Origin: Enteractinococcus fodinae
GTDB taxonomy: Bacteria > Actinomycetota > Actinomycetes > Actinomycetales > Micrococcaceae
Direction of reading: 5' to 3'
Length of the DNA: 64,000 nucleotides
Assembly: GCF_031458395.1 (NCBI RefSeq)
Contig: NZ_JAVDYJ010000001.1
Span: 2,480,001-2,544,000, forward strand
Shown: positions 41,368 to 49,559 of the stretch, piece after piece
How the letters are laid out: each line of letters begins with the position of its first letter
Numbering within the stretch: position 1 is the stretch's first letter
The notes under the pieces: generated by a model
Database searches by the model: none
The model's input: the letters and a program-made list of their open reading frames with translations, nothing else
Told to the model about the DNA's origin: nothing
Program-made: the position numbers and the translations under genes

Positions 41368-42098
41368 CACAAGCTTCCCCCTGCCGGGGTCACGATACGG
41401 GCGGGTGTTTTGAATTTCGGGATGCGCATCGACACGCTCATGCCGGCATCGATGGCCGTTTCGATATGCAGGCCGTGCCCGGGACCGTAGGCTTGGCGCA
41501 GTCGCAGATCAACATTGCGCAGCCCGACGTGTGAGCCTTCGGCTTCGCCGCGCATCAGTTTGGCCATAAATTCTGGGTCTGCCCCGGCTCCGCCGTCTTC
41601 GACGCTGATTTCGGCATAGGTATCGGAGTCTTTGGCGCGCACGAAGACGTGTCCTTCGTGCTGGCTGTCGTAGATACCGTGCCGGACCGCGTTTTCGACC
41701 AGTGGTTGAACACTGAGAAACGGGATCTGAAGTCCCAACACCTCGGGGGCAATATCTAAGCTGACCTGTAAGCGCTCCCCAAAGCGGGCTTTTTCTAAAA
41801 TGACGTACCGTTCCACCGCGGTCAGTTCGTCTTCAAGCGTCGTGAAGTCGCCTTCGGTGCCCAGCGAGTACCGGATGAAGTCAGCGAAATCGACTAACAG
41901 TTCGCGAGCGCGGGTCGGGTCGATCGGGATAAGCCCGGCGATGGCGTTGAGGGAGTTATAGATAAAGTGCGGTGAGATTTGGGCTCGGAGGCTGCGTAAT
42001 TGTGCATCGACGAGCTGCTCGCGAGTGAGCTCGACGAGTTCTTGATAGTCCGGTTCGACTTCGGCTGTTTGTTGTCGAGCTTTGCGACGAAAGATCAT
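41367..42098 (-). CDS. LytS-type sensor histidine kinase without membrane or sensor domain
   Basis: The 243-residue protein is only a kinase core. A short Gln/Glu-rich helix leads to the phospho-acceptor box ISPHFIYNSLNAIAGLI with His44, as in the LytS/YehU class, then an HATPase domain: FLSVQPLVENAVRHGIY (N box), EISVEDGGAGADPE, and SHVGLRNVDLRLRQAYG. There is no transmembrane, GAF or PAS segment. The start at 42098 has AAAGGGGG seven bases away; upstream in-frame sequence to 42197 shows no domain and no ribosome site. It is first in the operon with the LytTR regulator, small membrane protein and symporter, so a partner protein may supply the signal. Confidence 0.92.
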   Translation of the reverse strand: MIFRRKARQQTAEVEPDYQELVELTREQLVDAQLRSLRAQISPHFIYNSLNAIAGLIPIDPTRARELLVDFADFIRYSLGTEGDFTTLEDELTAVERYVILEKARFGERLQVSLDIAPEVLGLQIPFLSVQPLVENAVRHGIYDSQHEGHVFVRAKDSDTYAEISVEDGGAGADPEFMAKLMRGEAEGSHVGLRNVDLRLRQAYGPGHGLHIETAIDAGMSVSMRIPKFKTPARIVTPAGGSL

Positions 42099-42267
42099 GT
42101 ACGCACCCCCTTTGACGCGAAAACACTGGCAGCGCTGCTGCCGGTCAGCTTGTGTAGTACATCTAACATACTCCAAACCGCCGGTGATTCTCCTCACGCT
42201 CAGCCCGTTGAATGCCGCTCGACTTGCAGACCGAGCCGTTTAGCGCACAATGCGACCTTTCATCTTT

Positions 42268-42283
42268 CGTGACTTATATCACA
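42268..42283. promoter_or_regulatory. CRP/GlxR-like operator before the DUF485-ActP genes
   Basis: CGTGA-CTTATA-TCACA is one base from the CRP/GlxR consensus TGTGA-N6-TCACA. It lies 57 bases before the DUF485 start and 170 before the divergent kinase start. Carbon-source control of acetate uptake by a cAMP-responsive regulator is expected. Confidence 0.55.
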
Positions 42284-42339
42284 GAGCTTACGGTATGTGG
42301 CAGAAGTACATCCATCGAGCTCCTTGTGGAGGGACCCTC

Positions 42340-42726
42340 ATGAGTACCGTTGATTATTCGGACTTCTCAGCAGTCCAAAAAGCTGAGAAGTTCCAAACCT
42401 TACGAAGTACACACCGCAAATTCGTGTTCCCCATGACCGTGGTCTTTTTGCTGTGGTACTTGGGATTCGTCGTGGTTGCGGCATTTTTGCCAGAGGTTAT
42501 GGCATTCCAGGTCTTAGGCAACATCAACCTGGGGATTGTGCTGGGCCTGGCCCAGTTTGTCACGACCTTCATCATCACTGGTGCGTACGTTGTCTACGCG
42601 AACCGCAAGATCGACCCGCTGGCCCAAGACCTTCGCGAAGAAATGGAAGCCGCCGGCGCTGGTGCGGAGATCAGCGAGGCCGTTGAAGTTGAGAACGTGA
42701 CCACTGGCAGAGGCTCAGGAGACTAA
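42340..42726 (+). CDS. DUF485 membrane protein, ActP accessory subunit
   Basis: The 128-residue protein has a short N-terminal helix (FSAVQKAEKFQTLRSTHRKF), two membrane helices (VFPMTVVFLLWYLGFVVVAAF and LGIVLGLAQFVTTFIITGAYVVYA) and an acidic C-terminal tail. This is the DUF485/YjcH pattern always paired with ActP-type acetate symporters. The ATG at 42340 has GGAGGG at 42328-42333. It ends two bases before the actP-type start, so the two genes are cotranscribed and probably form a complex. Confidence 0.92.
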   Translation: MSTVDYSDFSAVQKAEKFQTLRSTHRKFVFPMTVVFLLWYLGFVVVAAFLPEVMAFQVLGNINLGIVLGLAQFVTTFIITGAYVVYANRKIDPLAQDLREEMEAAGAGAEISEAVEVENVTTGRGSGD

Positions 42727-42728
42727 TC

Positions 42729-44360
42729 ATGACGCAACTATCCATACTGACCGCCCAAAACACCGAAACGATGTCGACCCAAGTCGGCAACCCCTGGGCC
42801 AATATCGGCATCTTCCTCGTCTTCGTGGCCGTCACCCTTTACGCGGTGCTTCGGGCATCCAAAAAGACGAAAACTGCCACGGACTTCTACGCCGGTGGAC
42901 GCTCGTTTACCGGAACCCAGAACGGCACCGCGATTGCCGGTGACTATCTCTCCGCCGCCTCGTTTTTGGGCATCGTGGGGGCCATCGCCATTTATGGTTA
43001 CGACGGCTTCTTGTATTCGATCGGCTTCTTAGTCGCCTGGTTGACGGCACTGCTGCTGGTTGCAGAGATGCTGCGCAACACCGGGAAATTCACGATGGCA
43101 GATGTGCTGAGCTTCCGCCTGCGGCAACGCCCGGTCCGCATTGCCGCAGCAACCTCGACCCTTGCTGTGTCGATTTTCTACCTGTTGGCGCAGATGGCCG
43201 GTGCCGGCGCGCTCGTCTCGTTGCTGTTAGGCATCGATTCCGAACTCGGCCAGTCACTCGTTATTGCCGTTGTCGGTCTGCTGATGATCTTCTACGTCTT
43301 TATCGGCGGCATGAAAGGCACCACTTGGGTGCAGATCATCAAAGCCACCCTGCTGCTAATCGGCGTGGGCATCATGAGCGTGTGGATCCTTGCGCTGTTC
43401 GGCTTCAACTTCTCGGCCCTGCTCGGCGAAGCCGTCAATGTCACCAACAACCCAGACCTGCTGGAACCAGGCCTGCAGTACGGTACCGATACCCTATCCA
43501 AGATCGACTTCATCTCCCTTGGGTTAGCACTTGTGCTGGGTACCGCAGGGCTGCCACACGTGTTGATTCGGTTCTACACGGTCCCCACGGCAAAAGAAGC
43601 ACGCAAATCTGTGGTGTGGTCGATCTTCCTCATCGGCGGGTTCTACCTGTGCACCCTGATCCTTGGCTTTGGTGCAGCAGCGCTCGTTGGGCCCGAAACG
43701 ATTGCCAACGCGCCCGGCGGCCAAAACTCTGCGGCCCCATTGCTGGCCTATGAATTAGGCGGGACCATCTTGCTCGGCGTGATCGCAGCGATTGCCTTCG
43801 CGACCATTCTGGCCGTGGTTGCTGGTCTGACGATCGCGGCGTCGGCATCGTTTGCCCACGATATTTACGGCCAAGTCATCAAGAAAGGCAAACTCGATGC
43901 CAAAGGCGAGATGCGCGCCGGACGGGCAACCGTGGTGGTTGTCGGTGTGCTGGCCATCCTCGGTGGTATCGGCGCACAAGGCCAAAACGTTGCCTTCCTG
44001 GTAGCACTGGCCTTCGCGGTGGCCGCCTCGGCCAACCTGCCGACGATCTTGTTCTCATTGTTCTGGAAACGGTTCACCACCCGCGGTGCGCTGTGGTCCA
44101 TGTACGGTGGCCTGTCGTCCTCGATCCTGCTGATCGTCTTCTCGCCGGTCATGTGGGGCGCTGAGACCTCGTTCTTCCCCGACGTTGATCTGGCCCTCTA
44201 CCCACTGACCAACCCGGGCATCGTGTCCATCCCACTGTCATTCCTGCTGGGCTGGTTGGGCTCCGTCACCTCGAAAACCCTCGAGAACCCTGCCACTCAG
44301 GCAGAGATGGAAGTCCGCTCACTGACCGGTGTCGGGGCAGAGAAAGCAACCGAACACTAA
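42729..44360 (+). CDS. actP: Cation/acetate symporter, ActP/MctC type
   Basis: The 543-residue SSS-family protein has about 13 helices with ActP blocks: TATDFYAGGRSFTGTQNGTAIAGDYLSAASFLGIVGAIA, FTMADVLSFRLRQRPVR, GTAGLPHVLIRFYTVPTAKEARKSV, and AGLTIAASASFAHDIYGQVIKKGK. The FAHDIY motif is shared with ActP and MctC. It should import acetate and related short acids with sodium or protons, feeding AckA-Pta. A CAGGAG site precedes the ATG. It is divergent from the kinase operon, with a CRP/GlxR-like site in the shared region, and ends at a strong terminator. Confidence 0.94.
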   Translation: MTQLSILTAQNTETMSTQVGNPWANIGIFLVFVAVTLYAVLRASKKTKTATDFYAGGRSFTGTQNGTAIAGDYLSAASFLGIVGAIAIYGYDGFLYSIGFLVAWLTALLLVAEMLRNTGKFTMADVLSFRLRQRPVRIAAATSTLAVSIFYLLAQMAGAGALVSLLLGIDSELGQSLVIAVVGLLMIFYVFIGGMKGTTWVQIIKATLLLIGVGIMSVWILALFGFNFSALLGEAVNVTNNPDLLEPGLQYGTDTLSKIDFISLGLALVLGTAGLPHVLIRFYTVPTAKEARKSVVWSIFLIGGFYLCTLILGFGAAALVGPETIANAPGGQNSAAPLLAYELGGTILLGVIAAIAFATILAVVAGLTIAASASFAHDIYGQVIKKGKLDAKGEMRAGRATVVVVGVLAILGGIGAQGQNVAFLVALAFAVAASANLPTILFSLFWKRFTTRGALWSMYGGLSSSILLIVFSPVMWGAETSFFPDVDLALYPLTNPGIVSIPLSFLLGWLGSVTSKTLENPATQAEMEVRSLTGVGAEKATEH

Positions 44361-44370
44361 ACCGTCTCAC

Positions 44371-44438
44371 CACACAACACTGCTCCCTGACCTTCGGGCT
44401 GATTATCAGTTCCGAAGCTCAGGGAGCAGGTGTGTGTG
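44371..44438. terminator. Bidirectional terminator after the actP-type gene
   Basis: A long, slightly imperfect stem pairs CACACAACACTGCTCCCTGA with TCAGGGAGCAGGTGTGTGTG around a 28-base loop. It separates actP from the convergent unknown gene at 44447. Confidence 0.85.
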
Positions 44439-44446
44439 CGGAAGCT

Positions 44447-45664
44447 TTAGGCTGAGACTCGTGCGGCACCTTCGGTGACCGCAGGGCGCAGCGGTGCAGG
44501 GATCTCGACGCTGCCATCGACAACGTCCAGCAATCCGACGGATTCCAACTGGCGCAAGCGTGGGATCAGCACCGAAGAAGTGTCATCAATAGAGCCGGAG
44601 TCTTTGATGAATGCGGCGGTCTGGGCTGCTGCATCGTCGTCGGCATCCAACGTGAGCGTCTGGTACACATAGGTGGCTACAAGTTCTTCGGCGGCATCAA
44701 GTTGGTCGAAGTCTTCGAAACCAAATGGTTGGGCGTTTTTGCCCGGTTGTATCTTGGTGGAAGTGACCTCGACCAGTTCGGTCTCCTGCAAGGCGGTCCA
44801 AAACGCCATCAGTTCAGGAATGGCCTGAGCAGACGTGACATACCGGGTCGAACGTGGTGCGGCCGGGACGGTCAGATCGAGATCTGAGGCAACGGACTCT
44901 TCGTCGGCGGGTTTTTTGGCCACGCCTTCGGCATCAATGCCAACGGTTGCGGCCACATCTTTGATGTCGGCACGTTTGGGCAGCCCGGTACCGGTGACCG
45001 CATGCGATTCGCCCATCCACTGGAAGAATTCTTTGACCCCGGCCATGAACTGGGTCTCAACGATCGCGGTGTAGCGGGCCTGGGGACCGTCCGCGGAGGA
45101 CTCGCTTGTGTCAGCGGTCTCATCGACCACCTCAACGACTTCCTCGGTCGCTGCGGCCGGTGCTGCTTGGGCAGGTTCAGACGCGGTTTCAGGTTCCGAT
45201 GGGGTGGCCGGTTCGCTGACTTCTTGTTCTGGCAAGAGCGCATCGAGGGTCTCATCAAAGGAATCGCCCCGCTGGGTGGCTACCGTGGCCAGCGCAGCAG
45301 TCACGAGATATGCTGTCGCCCCAGCCACGGTTGGTTCTGGGTTGCGTTGCAGCAGGCTGGCAGCCGAGCGCAGTGCGCGGCCTTTACTTGCCAGGACATC
45401 AACGGCGGTGGTGACATCTCGCATGCTTCTGGGCACGTCACGCTGGATAAGACGGACCGCCCCGTTTTGCAGCTGGTTTTGTGCATACCAGGCATCCAGC
45501 GACTCCATGGCCACTACGGATAACTGGGCCGCACTGGGGCGACCATTATTGGCTTCGGGGCCAATACCGTCCAGGATTTCTTCGGCTTGTGCCGGTTGGT
45601 CACCATGTAGGGCCAACGCAATTTCTCGCAACGTATTTATTGTGCGCGCTCGTTCATCACTCAC
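44447..45664 (-). CDS. Uncharacterised 405-residue protein, short paralogue of the one at 36825
   Basis: A soluble acidic protein that starts (GTG) at the position equivalent to residue 80 of the 586-residue protein: ERARTINTLREIA, then RPSAAQL, ESLDAWYAQNQ and ASKGRALRSAASLL. A central low-complexity Glu/Ala/Pro/Thr linker (about 150-200) replaces the middle block. After it come YTAIVETQFMAGVKEFFQWM, GTGLPKRADIKDVAATVGID, YVTSAQAIPELMAFW and LVATYVYQTL, all matching the longer paralogue. It is convergent with actP, whereas the longer copy is in the kinase/symporter operon. No known domain. A 7-bp inverted repeat (45713-45745) is upstream. Confidence 0.8.
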   Translation of the reverse strand: MSDERARTINTLREIALALHGDQPAQAEEILDGIGPEANNGRPSAAQLSVVAMESLDAWYAQNQLQNGAVRLIQRDVPRSMRDVTTAVDVLASKGRALRSAASLLQRNPEPTVAGATAYLVTAALATVATQRGDSFDETLDALLPEQEVSEPATPSEPETASEPAQAAPAAATEEVVEVVDETADTSESSADGPQARYTAIVETQFMAGVKEFFQWMGESHAVTGTGLPKRADIKDVAATVGIDAEGVAKKPADEESVASDLDLTVPAAPRSTRYVTSAQAIPELMAFWTALQETELVEVTSTKIQPGKNAQPFGFEDFDQLDAAEELVATYVYQTLTLDADDDAAAQTAAFIKDSGSIDDTSSVLIPRLRQLESVGLLDVVDGSVEIPAPLRPAVTEGAARVSA

Positions 45665-46074
45665 GTGGGTATCAACTCCAACTAGGGCCGCTTAACGGCG
45701 AAAACATTCTTATTCCCAGGTGACGTTATCAAAAATAGCTGGGAAATTTGCGGTAAAGGGCGCCAATCCGCGCAAGAAGTCTCGCACAACACCGTGAAAT
45801 CTGGTGCACAGCAGTCCGCATTCAGAGGTCTACGGGCGTTGATATTTCTCATCTGGCCATCTTGCCGCCACGGCATTGCGCGTGATTTCGCATCAGCGTT
45901 GCCCCTGGCCAACCGTTGGTGGCCTCGGCCCCGGCTGCAGCTCAGGCTATAGGACCCAGCATCGTGGCGCCGATGTTGAACACCCAGTCTTCTGTGAGGA
46001 AGTTTTCAGAATTCTTGCCCTAGCCAGGCGCTGTTATGCCAGGAATAATGGCAAACGAGAGGAGCTGATTACGT
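45665..46074. promoter_or_regulatory. 410-base intergenic region between divergent genes
   Basis: It holds the promoters of the 405-residue protein gene (-) and the small acidic protein gene (+). TTCCCAG (45713-45719) and CTGGGAA (45739-45745) form an inverted repeat about 50 bases upstream of the minus-strand start and overlap a possible TTGATA -35. I find no convincing gene in the rest. Confidence 0.4.
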
Positions 46075-46218
46075 ATGATTCAGGACCCTAAACACCGGAA
46101 GAACGACGACGAGGACTACATCGACGAAGAAAATGAGTCCGAAGAACGGGAAGACGCTGTGGTGGAGGAACAAGGCAAGGAATCTTTCCCTGCCTCGGAT
46201 CCACCAGCGAACTACTAA
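46075..46218 (+). CDS. Small acidic protein with a FPASDPP C-terminal motif
   Basis: A 47-residue frame starts MIQDPKHRKNDDEDYIDEE, has a run rich in Glu, and ends ESFPASDPPANY. The ending is a widespread motif of short, uncharacterised bacterial proteins. AGAGGAGCT lies at a suitable distance upstream of the ATG, and a strong terminator follows, so it looks like a real monocistronic gene. It is too short for routine gene callers. Net charge is strongly negative and it is probably disordered. Function unknown. Confidence 0.7.
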   Translation: MIQDPKHRKNDDEDYIDEENESEEREDAVVEEQGKESFPASDPPANY

Positions 46219-46237
46219 ATCCCACTAACGCGACGCA

Positions 46238-46272
46238 TTCAGGCGCAGAGGAATTGTTCTTCTGCGCCTGAA
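46238..46272. terminator. Terminator between the small acidic gene and the HAD gene
   Basis: TTCAGGCGCAGA and TCTGCGCCTGAA are perfect 12-bp arms with an 11-base loop, placed between two convergent genes. Confidence 0.85.
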
Positions 46273-46283
46273 CTGTGCTCAGC

Positions 46284-47006
46284 TTAGGAACCTAGGGCAC
46301 TACCGACGACGCGGGAGGTGTGGCGTTGGTCAGTGCGTAGCACTTCGATCAGGTCTTCGACTGTTGTTCCTGCCAGCGTGGGCCAAACGGTCAAACCCGG
46401 TTGGGGCGATAACGGCAGAATATTCGGCACGCCCACGGTGGTCAGTCCTGCAGCCAGTGCAGAGGTCACCCCGGTGAGTGAATCTTCAATCGCAACCATC
46501 CCGTTTATGCCCATTGTGGTGGGATCTGCCGCCCGGTCGATCAGCCGCTGGGCAGCCAACAGGTATGGGTCGGGTTCAGGTTTGCCGCGCTCCACCGAGG
46601 TGCCGGTGACTTGTACGGGGAAGGTGTCCTCGGGCAGATGCTGGATGACTTCATCGGCCAGCGCGGTTTCACTCATCGTCACGAGCGCACACGGCACCGA
46701 CGCTGCGTGCAGCTGTTGCAACAATTCTCGGGCGCCGGGTCGCCATGGGACCCGCTGCCGCACCTGCCGGGCAACCGAGTGCGTGAGGCGGTCGATAATA
46801 TCGCGGATGCCCAGATCGACGCCGGCCTGCTGTAACGCGACCGCCGACAGTGGCAACGCGTTCCCAATCAGCGCCTCCGACTGTTCGACGGACCATGGTT
46901 TGCCATATTCATCCAGCAGTTCTACCTCGGCGTTGTACCAGTAGGGCTCGGTATCTACCAGCGTGCCATCCATATCCCACAGCACAGCCTGCAGCGTTTG
47001 CGTCAC
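46284..47006 (-). CDS. HAD-superfamily phosphatase/phosphoglucomutase-like protein
   Basis: The 240-residue protein is a HAD subfamily I enzyme of the beta-phosphoglucomutase/phosphatase type. Motif I is WDMDGTLVDTE with nucleophile Asp11 and acid Asp13. Motif II is LVTMSETALADEV, motif III is around ERGKPEPDPYLLAA, and motif IV is AIEDSLTGVTSALAAGL. An alpha-helical cap sits between motifs I and II. The substrate is probably a small sugar phosphate or similar; it cannot be narrowed from context. It stands alone on the minus strand. Confidence 0.9.
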   Translation of the reverse strand: MTQTLQAVLWDMDGTLVDTEPYWYNAEVELLDEYGKPWSVEQSEALIGNALPLSAVALQQAGVDLGIRDIIDRLTHSVARQVRQRVPWRPGARELLQQLHAASVPCALVTMSETALADEVIQHLPEDTFPVQVTGTSVERGKPEPDPYLLAAQRLIDRAADPTTMGINGMVAIEDSLTGVTSALAAGLTTVGVPNILPLSPQPGLTVWPTLAGTTVEDLIEVLRTDQRHTSRVVGSALGS

Positions 47007-47213
47007 GATTATCTCCTGAAAAACTTTGCCCGCCCACTGACGGGCCGGAACTTCCCCACACTATAGTGACCAACAATTCTTACCCGAGGTGATGTCAGTA
47101 TGGACCCGCGGTGTCGTCCAGGTGACTGGTTTGCGAACTCTGCTTCGAATAGCGCGCCCAGGGCTGTGGGATAGGTGTGGCCCTGTGGGACCAAGTGTGC
47201 TGGACTAGGAAGC

Positions 47214-47714
47214 ATGGCGATTTCTGATGCACTCACAGCACACGACCGGCAACACCTACAGCGCTGCGTCGACTTAGCGCGCGAAGCCCTGGCCGCCGGC
47301 GATGAACCCTTCGGTTCGATCCTGGTCGATGCTCAAGGCCGCGAACTTTTTGCCGATCGCAATCGCGTCTCAGGCGGTGACCAAACACAACACCCTGAGT
47401 TTGCCATTGCCCGGTGGGCGGCGAGCAATCTCTCCGAAGAGCAGCGCGCCACGGCCACCGTCTACACTTCTGGTGAGCATTGCCCCCTGTGCGCTGCGGC
47501 GCATGCACTCGTGGGACTGGGCCGGATTGTGTACGCCTCCAGCACCGCACAGCTAACCGCTTGGCACGCTGATTGGAACATTCCTGCCGGGCCGGTAGCA
47601 GCGCTGCCGATCCAGCAGGTTGCGCCCGGGATCGAGGTCGCCGGACCCGATGCTGAACTGAGCGCACAGGTACGTGACCTTCAAGCGCAATTACACGGTG
47701 TCGACAATGTTTAA
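47214..47714 (+). CDS. Nucleoside deaminase, cytidine/deoxycytidylate-deaminase fold
   Basis: The 166-residue protein has zinc ligands His60 (QTQHPEFAIARW), Cys90 and Cys93 (SGEHCPLCAAAHAL), with proton-shuttle Glu62. The family normally reads H-A-E and P-C-x-x-C; here it is H-P-E and H-C-P-L-C, a variant I associate with related actinobacterial deaminases. Guanine, cytosine or other bases are possible substrates. The ATG at 47214 has AGGAAG close upstream; the longer frame from 47175 starts in non-conserved sequence. Confidence 0.85.
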   Translation: MAISDALTAHDRQHLQRCVDLAREALAAGDEPFGSILVDAQGRELFADRNRVSGGDQTQHPEFAIARWAASNLSEEQRATATVYTSGEHCPLCAAAHALVGLGRIVYASSTAQLTAWHADWNIPAGPVAALPIQQVAPGIEVAGPDAELSAQVRDLQAQLHGVDNV

Positions 47715-47876
47715 GGGTGTTCAGTCCACGAGTTAGCCAGAGTTTGGGCAAATTCAAGTGTTTCTTGACTAAGTTCACAGGTCTGGATCGTTGATTCAGC
47801 ATTGACCACACCACCTCGACCCGTAAGACTCGAAGAACGAAGCATTAGCTTGTCAATTGCAAGGAGTGATGAGAGC

Positions 47877-48305
47877 ATGAAACTTTTTAGATTCGGACGA
47901 ATCGTGACATTCGGTCTGGGCGCTGCCGTGGGCTACTACCTGGGCAACCGTGAAGGCCGCGACCAAGCCAAACAAGCCTTTGAGCAGGCTAAGCAGTCTG
48001 CTCAAGAATTCTGGACCGACCCCAAGACCCAAGAACAGGTGCATAAGGCTGCCGAGTACGCCACCGATACGTTGAAGGAGAAAGCTCCTAAACTTGGCGG
48101 TGTCTCAGAAAAAGCTGCCGACCTGATCGACAAATCGACCGGGTATGAGGGCGAATCGCAGGATCATTCCAACAGCTCAAATGCCGATCCGAAGAATGAT
48201 CGGGCCGGGAATGAGACCGCCGATGCCAATGGCGATGTTGTCAGCGACCCAGCAACCCCGCTGGAAGAAGAAGGCGGCACCACCGCCACGCGCAACAACT
48301 CGTGA
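47877..48305 (+). CDS. Membrane-anchored YtxH-like protein
   Basis: The 142-residue protein begins with a short membrane segment (IVTFGLGAAVGYYLGNREGRDQAKQAFEQA) followed by an amphipathic, Lys/Glu/Ala-rich helical region with the T/D-P-K-T-Q-E-Q-V-like pattern of YtxH/DUF3618-type proteins, then a disordered acidic tail (about 95-142). Such proteins are stress-linked in some bacteria, but the role is unproven. The ATG at 47877 has AAGGAG upstream. A near-perfect terminator follows. Confidence 0.75.
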   Translation: MKLFRFGRIVTFGLGAAVGYYLGNREGRDQAKQAFEQAKQSAQEFWTDPKTQEQVHKAAEYATDTLKEKAPKLGGVSEKAADLIDKSTGYEGESQDHSNSSNADPKNDRAGNETADANGDVVSDPATPLEEEGGTTATRNNS

Positions 48306-48332
48306 CGCGGTTGCTCGCCCAGTGAAGCTCAT

Positions 48333-48379
48333 GGGAGTGGTAGTTGATACAGCATCAACTACCACTCCCAAACTTTTTA
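48333..48379. terminator. Strong terminator between convergent genes
   Basis: GGGAGTGGTAGTTGAT and ATCAACTACCACTCCC are perfect 16-bp arms with a 5-base loop, followed by a T run (CTTTTT) on the plus strand. Confidence 0.92.
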
Positions 48380-49309
48380 ACTCGTGCCACCTACCGCGGC
48401 GAGTTCAGCAGCGAAACCGTCCCGCCACGAAGGATATCTTGGCTGCCACTTCAGGGTGTGTTTTGCCTGAGTGTTGTCGGCCCCGCGTAGCCGGGTCATA
48501 TACGCCACGCCCCAGGTTCCAACGGCATATCCGGCCAGCACGGCTGAGACCCGTTTCGGTTCTGGGGCGCCCATCATCTGAGCCAGGGCAGGCAGCCACT
48601 CGCGCACCTGTGCGGGCTCATCATCCACGATATTGAACACCCCCGGTTGGTCAGCCTGCAGCGCGGCTAACACGGCTTGGGCAGCATCGTGGACGTGGAG
48701 AAAAGAAAACGTGGCGTTGCCGTCAGCGACCAGTGGCATTTTGCCGCGTTCCACGTCGTTGAAGAACCACCCGTCGGAGGCGAAACCGGTGCCCGGCCCG
48801 TAGAGGTGGCCGAAGCGAAGTACTGTACCGCGTGCGGCGACCGTGATGGCCTCAAGCCGCTTCACACCGTCCAGGATCACATCAAACGGTTTTGGTGGAT
48901 CTCTCCACAGGGCGGCCTTCTCATCGGCTAATGTGGTACCTCGTGGTTCGTAGCCAAAGGCAATACTTTGGCAGATAAAGTGGCGAACTCCGGCTCGTTG
49001 CGCTGCGAACCGCAGATTTTCGGTACCAACTTTGCGCAGCCGATTGGTCATCACAAAATCGGCGTCAATACGCTTGTGCGTGATCCGATCGGGTAACGCC
49101 GTCAAGAGATTCACGACGGCATCGGGTTGGTTTTCCATGACTACGTCTACCACGGCATCGCGGTCTAAAGCATCCACCGCTAAGGCGGTGGTACCCATCT
49201 GACCGCGCACGGACCTGGCGAGACCTACGACTTCGTGACCGGCGGCTTCTAACATGGGAACTAATTGTTTTCCGATGACTCCGCTAGCACCTGCTACTAA
49301 CACCTTCAT
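48377..49309 (-). CDS. NAD(P)-dependent epimerase/dehydratase-family protein
   Basis: The 310-residue protein is an extended SDR/NmrA-like enzyme: MKVLVAGASGVIGKQLVPML gives the Rossmann G7-x2-G10-x2-G13. QSIAFGYEPRG replaces the usual Y-x-x-x-K catalytic block, so it may be atypical. FLHVHDAAQAVLAAL and VFNIVDDEP are typical of the family. The C-terminal WQPRYPSWRDGFAAEL ending is common in actinobacterial sugar-nucleotide or anti-sigma-like SDRs. Substrate unknown. It stands alone. Confidence 0.85.
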   Translation of the reverse strand: MKVLVAGASGVIGKQLVPMLEAAGHEVVGLARSVRGQMGTTALAVDALDRDAVVDVVMENQPDAVVNLLTALPDRITHKRIDADFVMTNRLRKVGTENLRFAAQRAGVRHFICQSIAFGYEPRGTTLADEKAALWRDPPKPFDVILDGVKRLEAITVAARGTVLRFGHLYGPGTGFASDGWFFNDVERGKMPLVADGNATFSFLHVHDAAQAVLAALQADQPGVFNIVDDEPAQVREWLPALAQMMGAPEPKRVSAVLAGYAVGTWGVAYMTRLRGADNTQAKHTLKWQPRYPSWRDGFAAELAAVGGTS

Positions 49310-49559
49310 GGCCCAGTCTCCTCATCACGGGCTCACCATTTTACGCGGTACAGGCACGCTCTCACAAGGGTAATTAGGTGCATCGGGAGTGGAGGTTGCG
49401 TCAAAGCACAGGCCTTCTCAACAACGGCAGCTTCTCGTGCACCTGAACGCACACCTCGTAGTGATAACACGAGTCGTCGAGTTTCCCCAGACCCGTTGAC
49501 CCCGTTGCAGTGCAGGTTTACGATAAAAGCACTTCTTCCCCTGCAGTTTAGGGGCCGTC

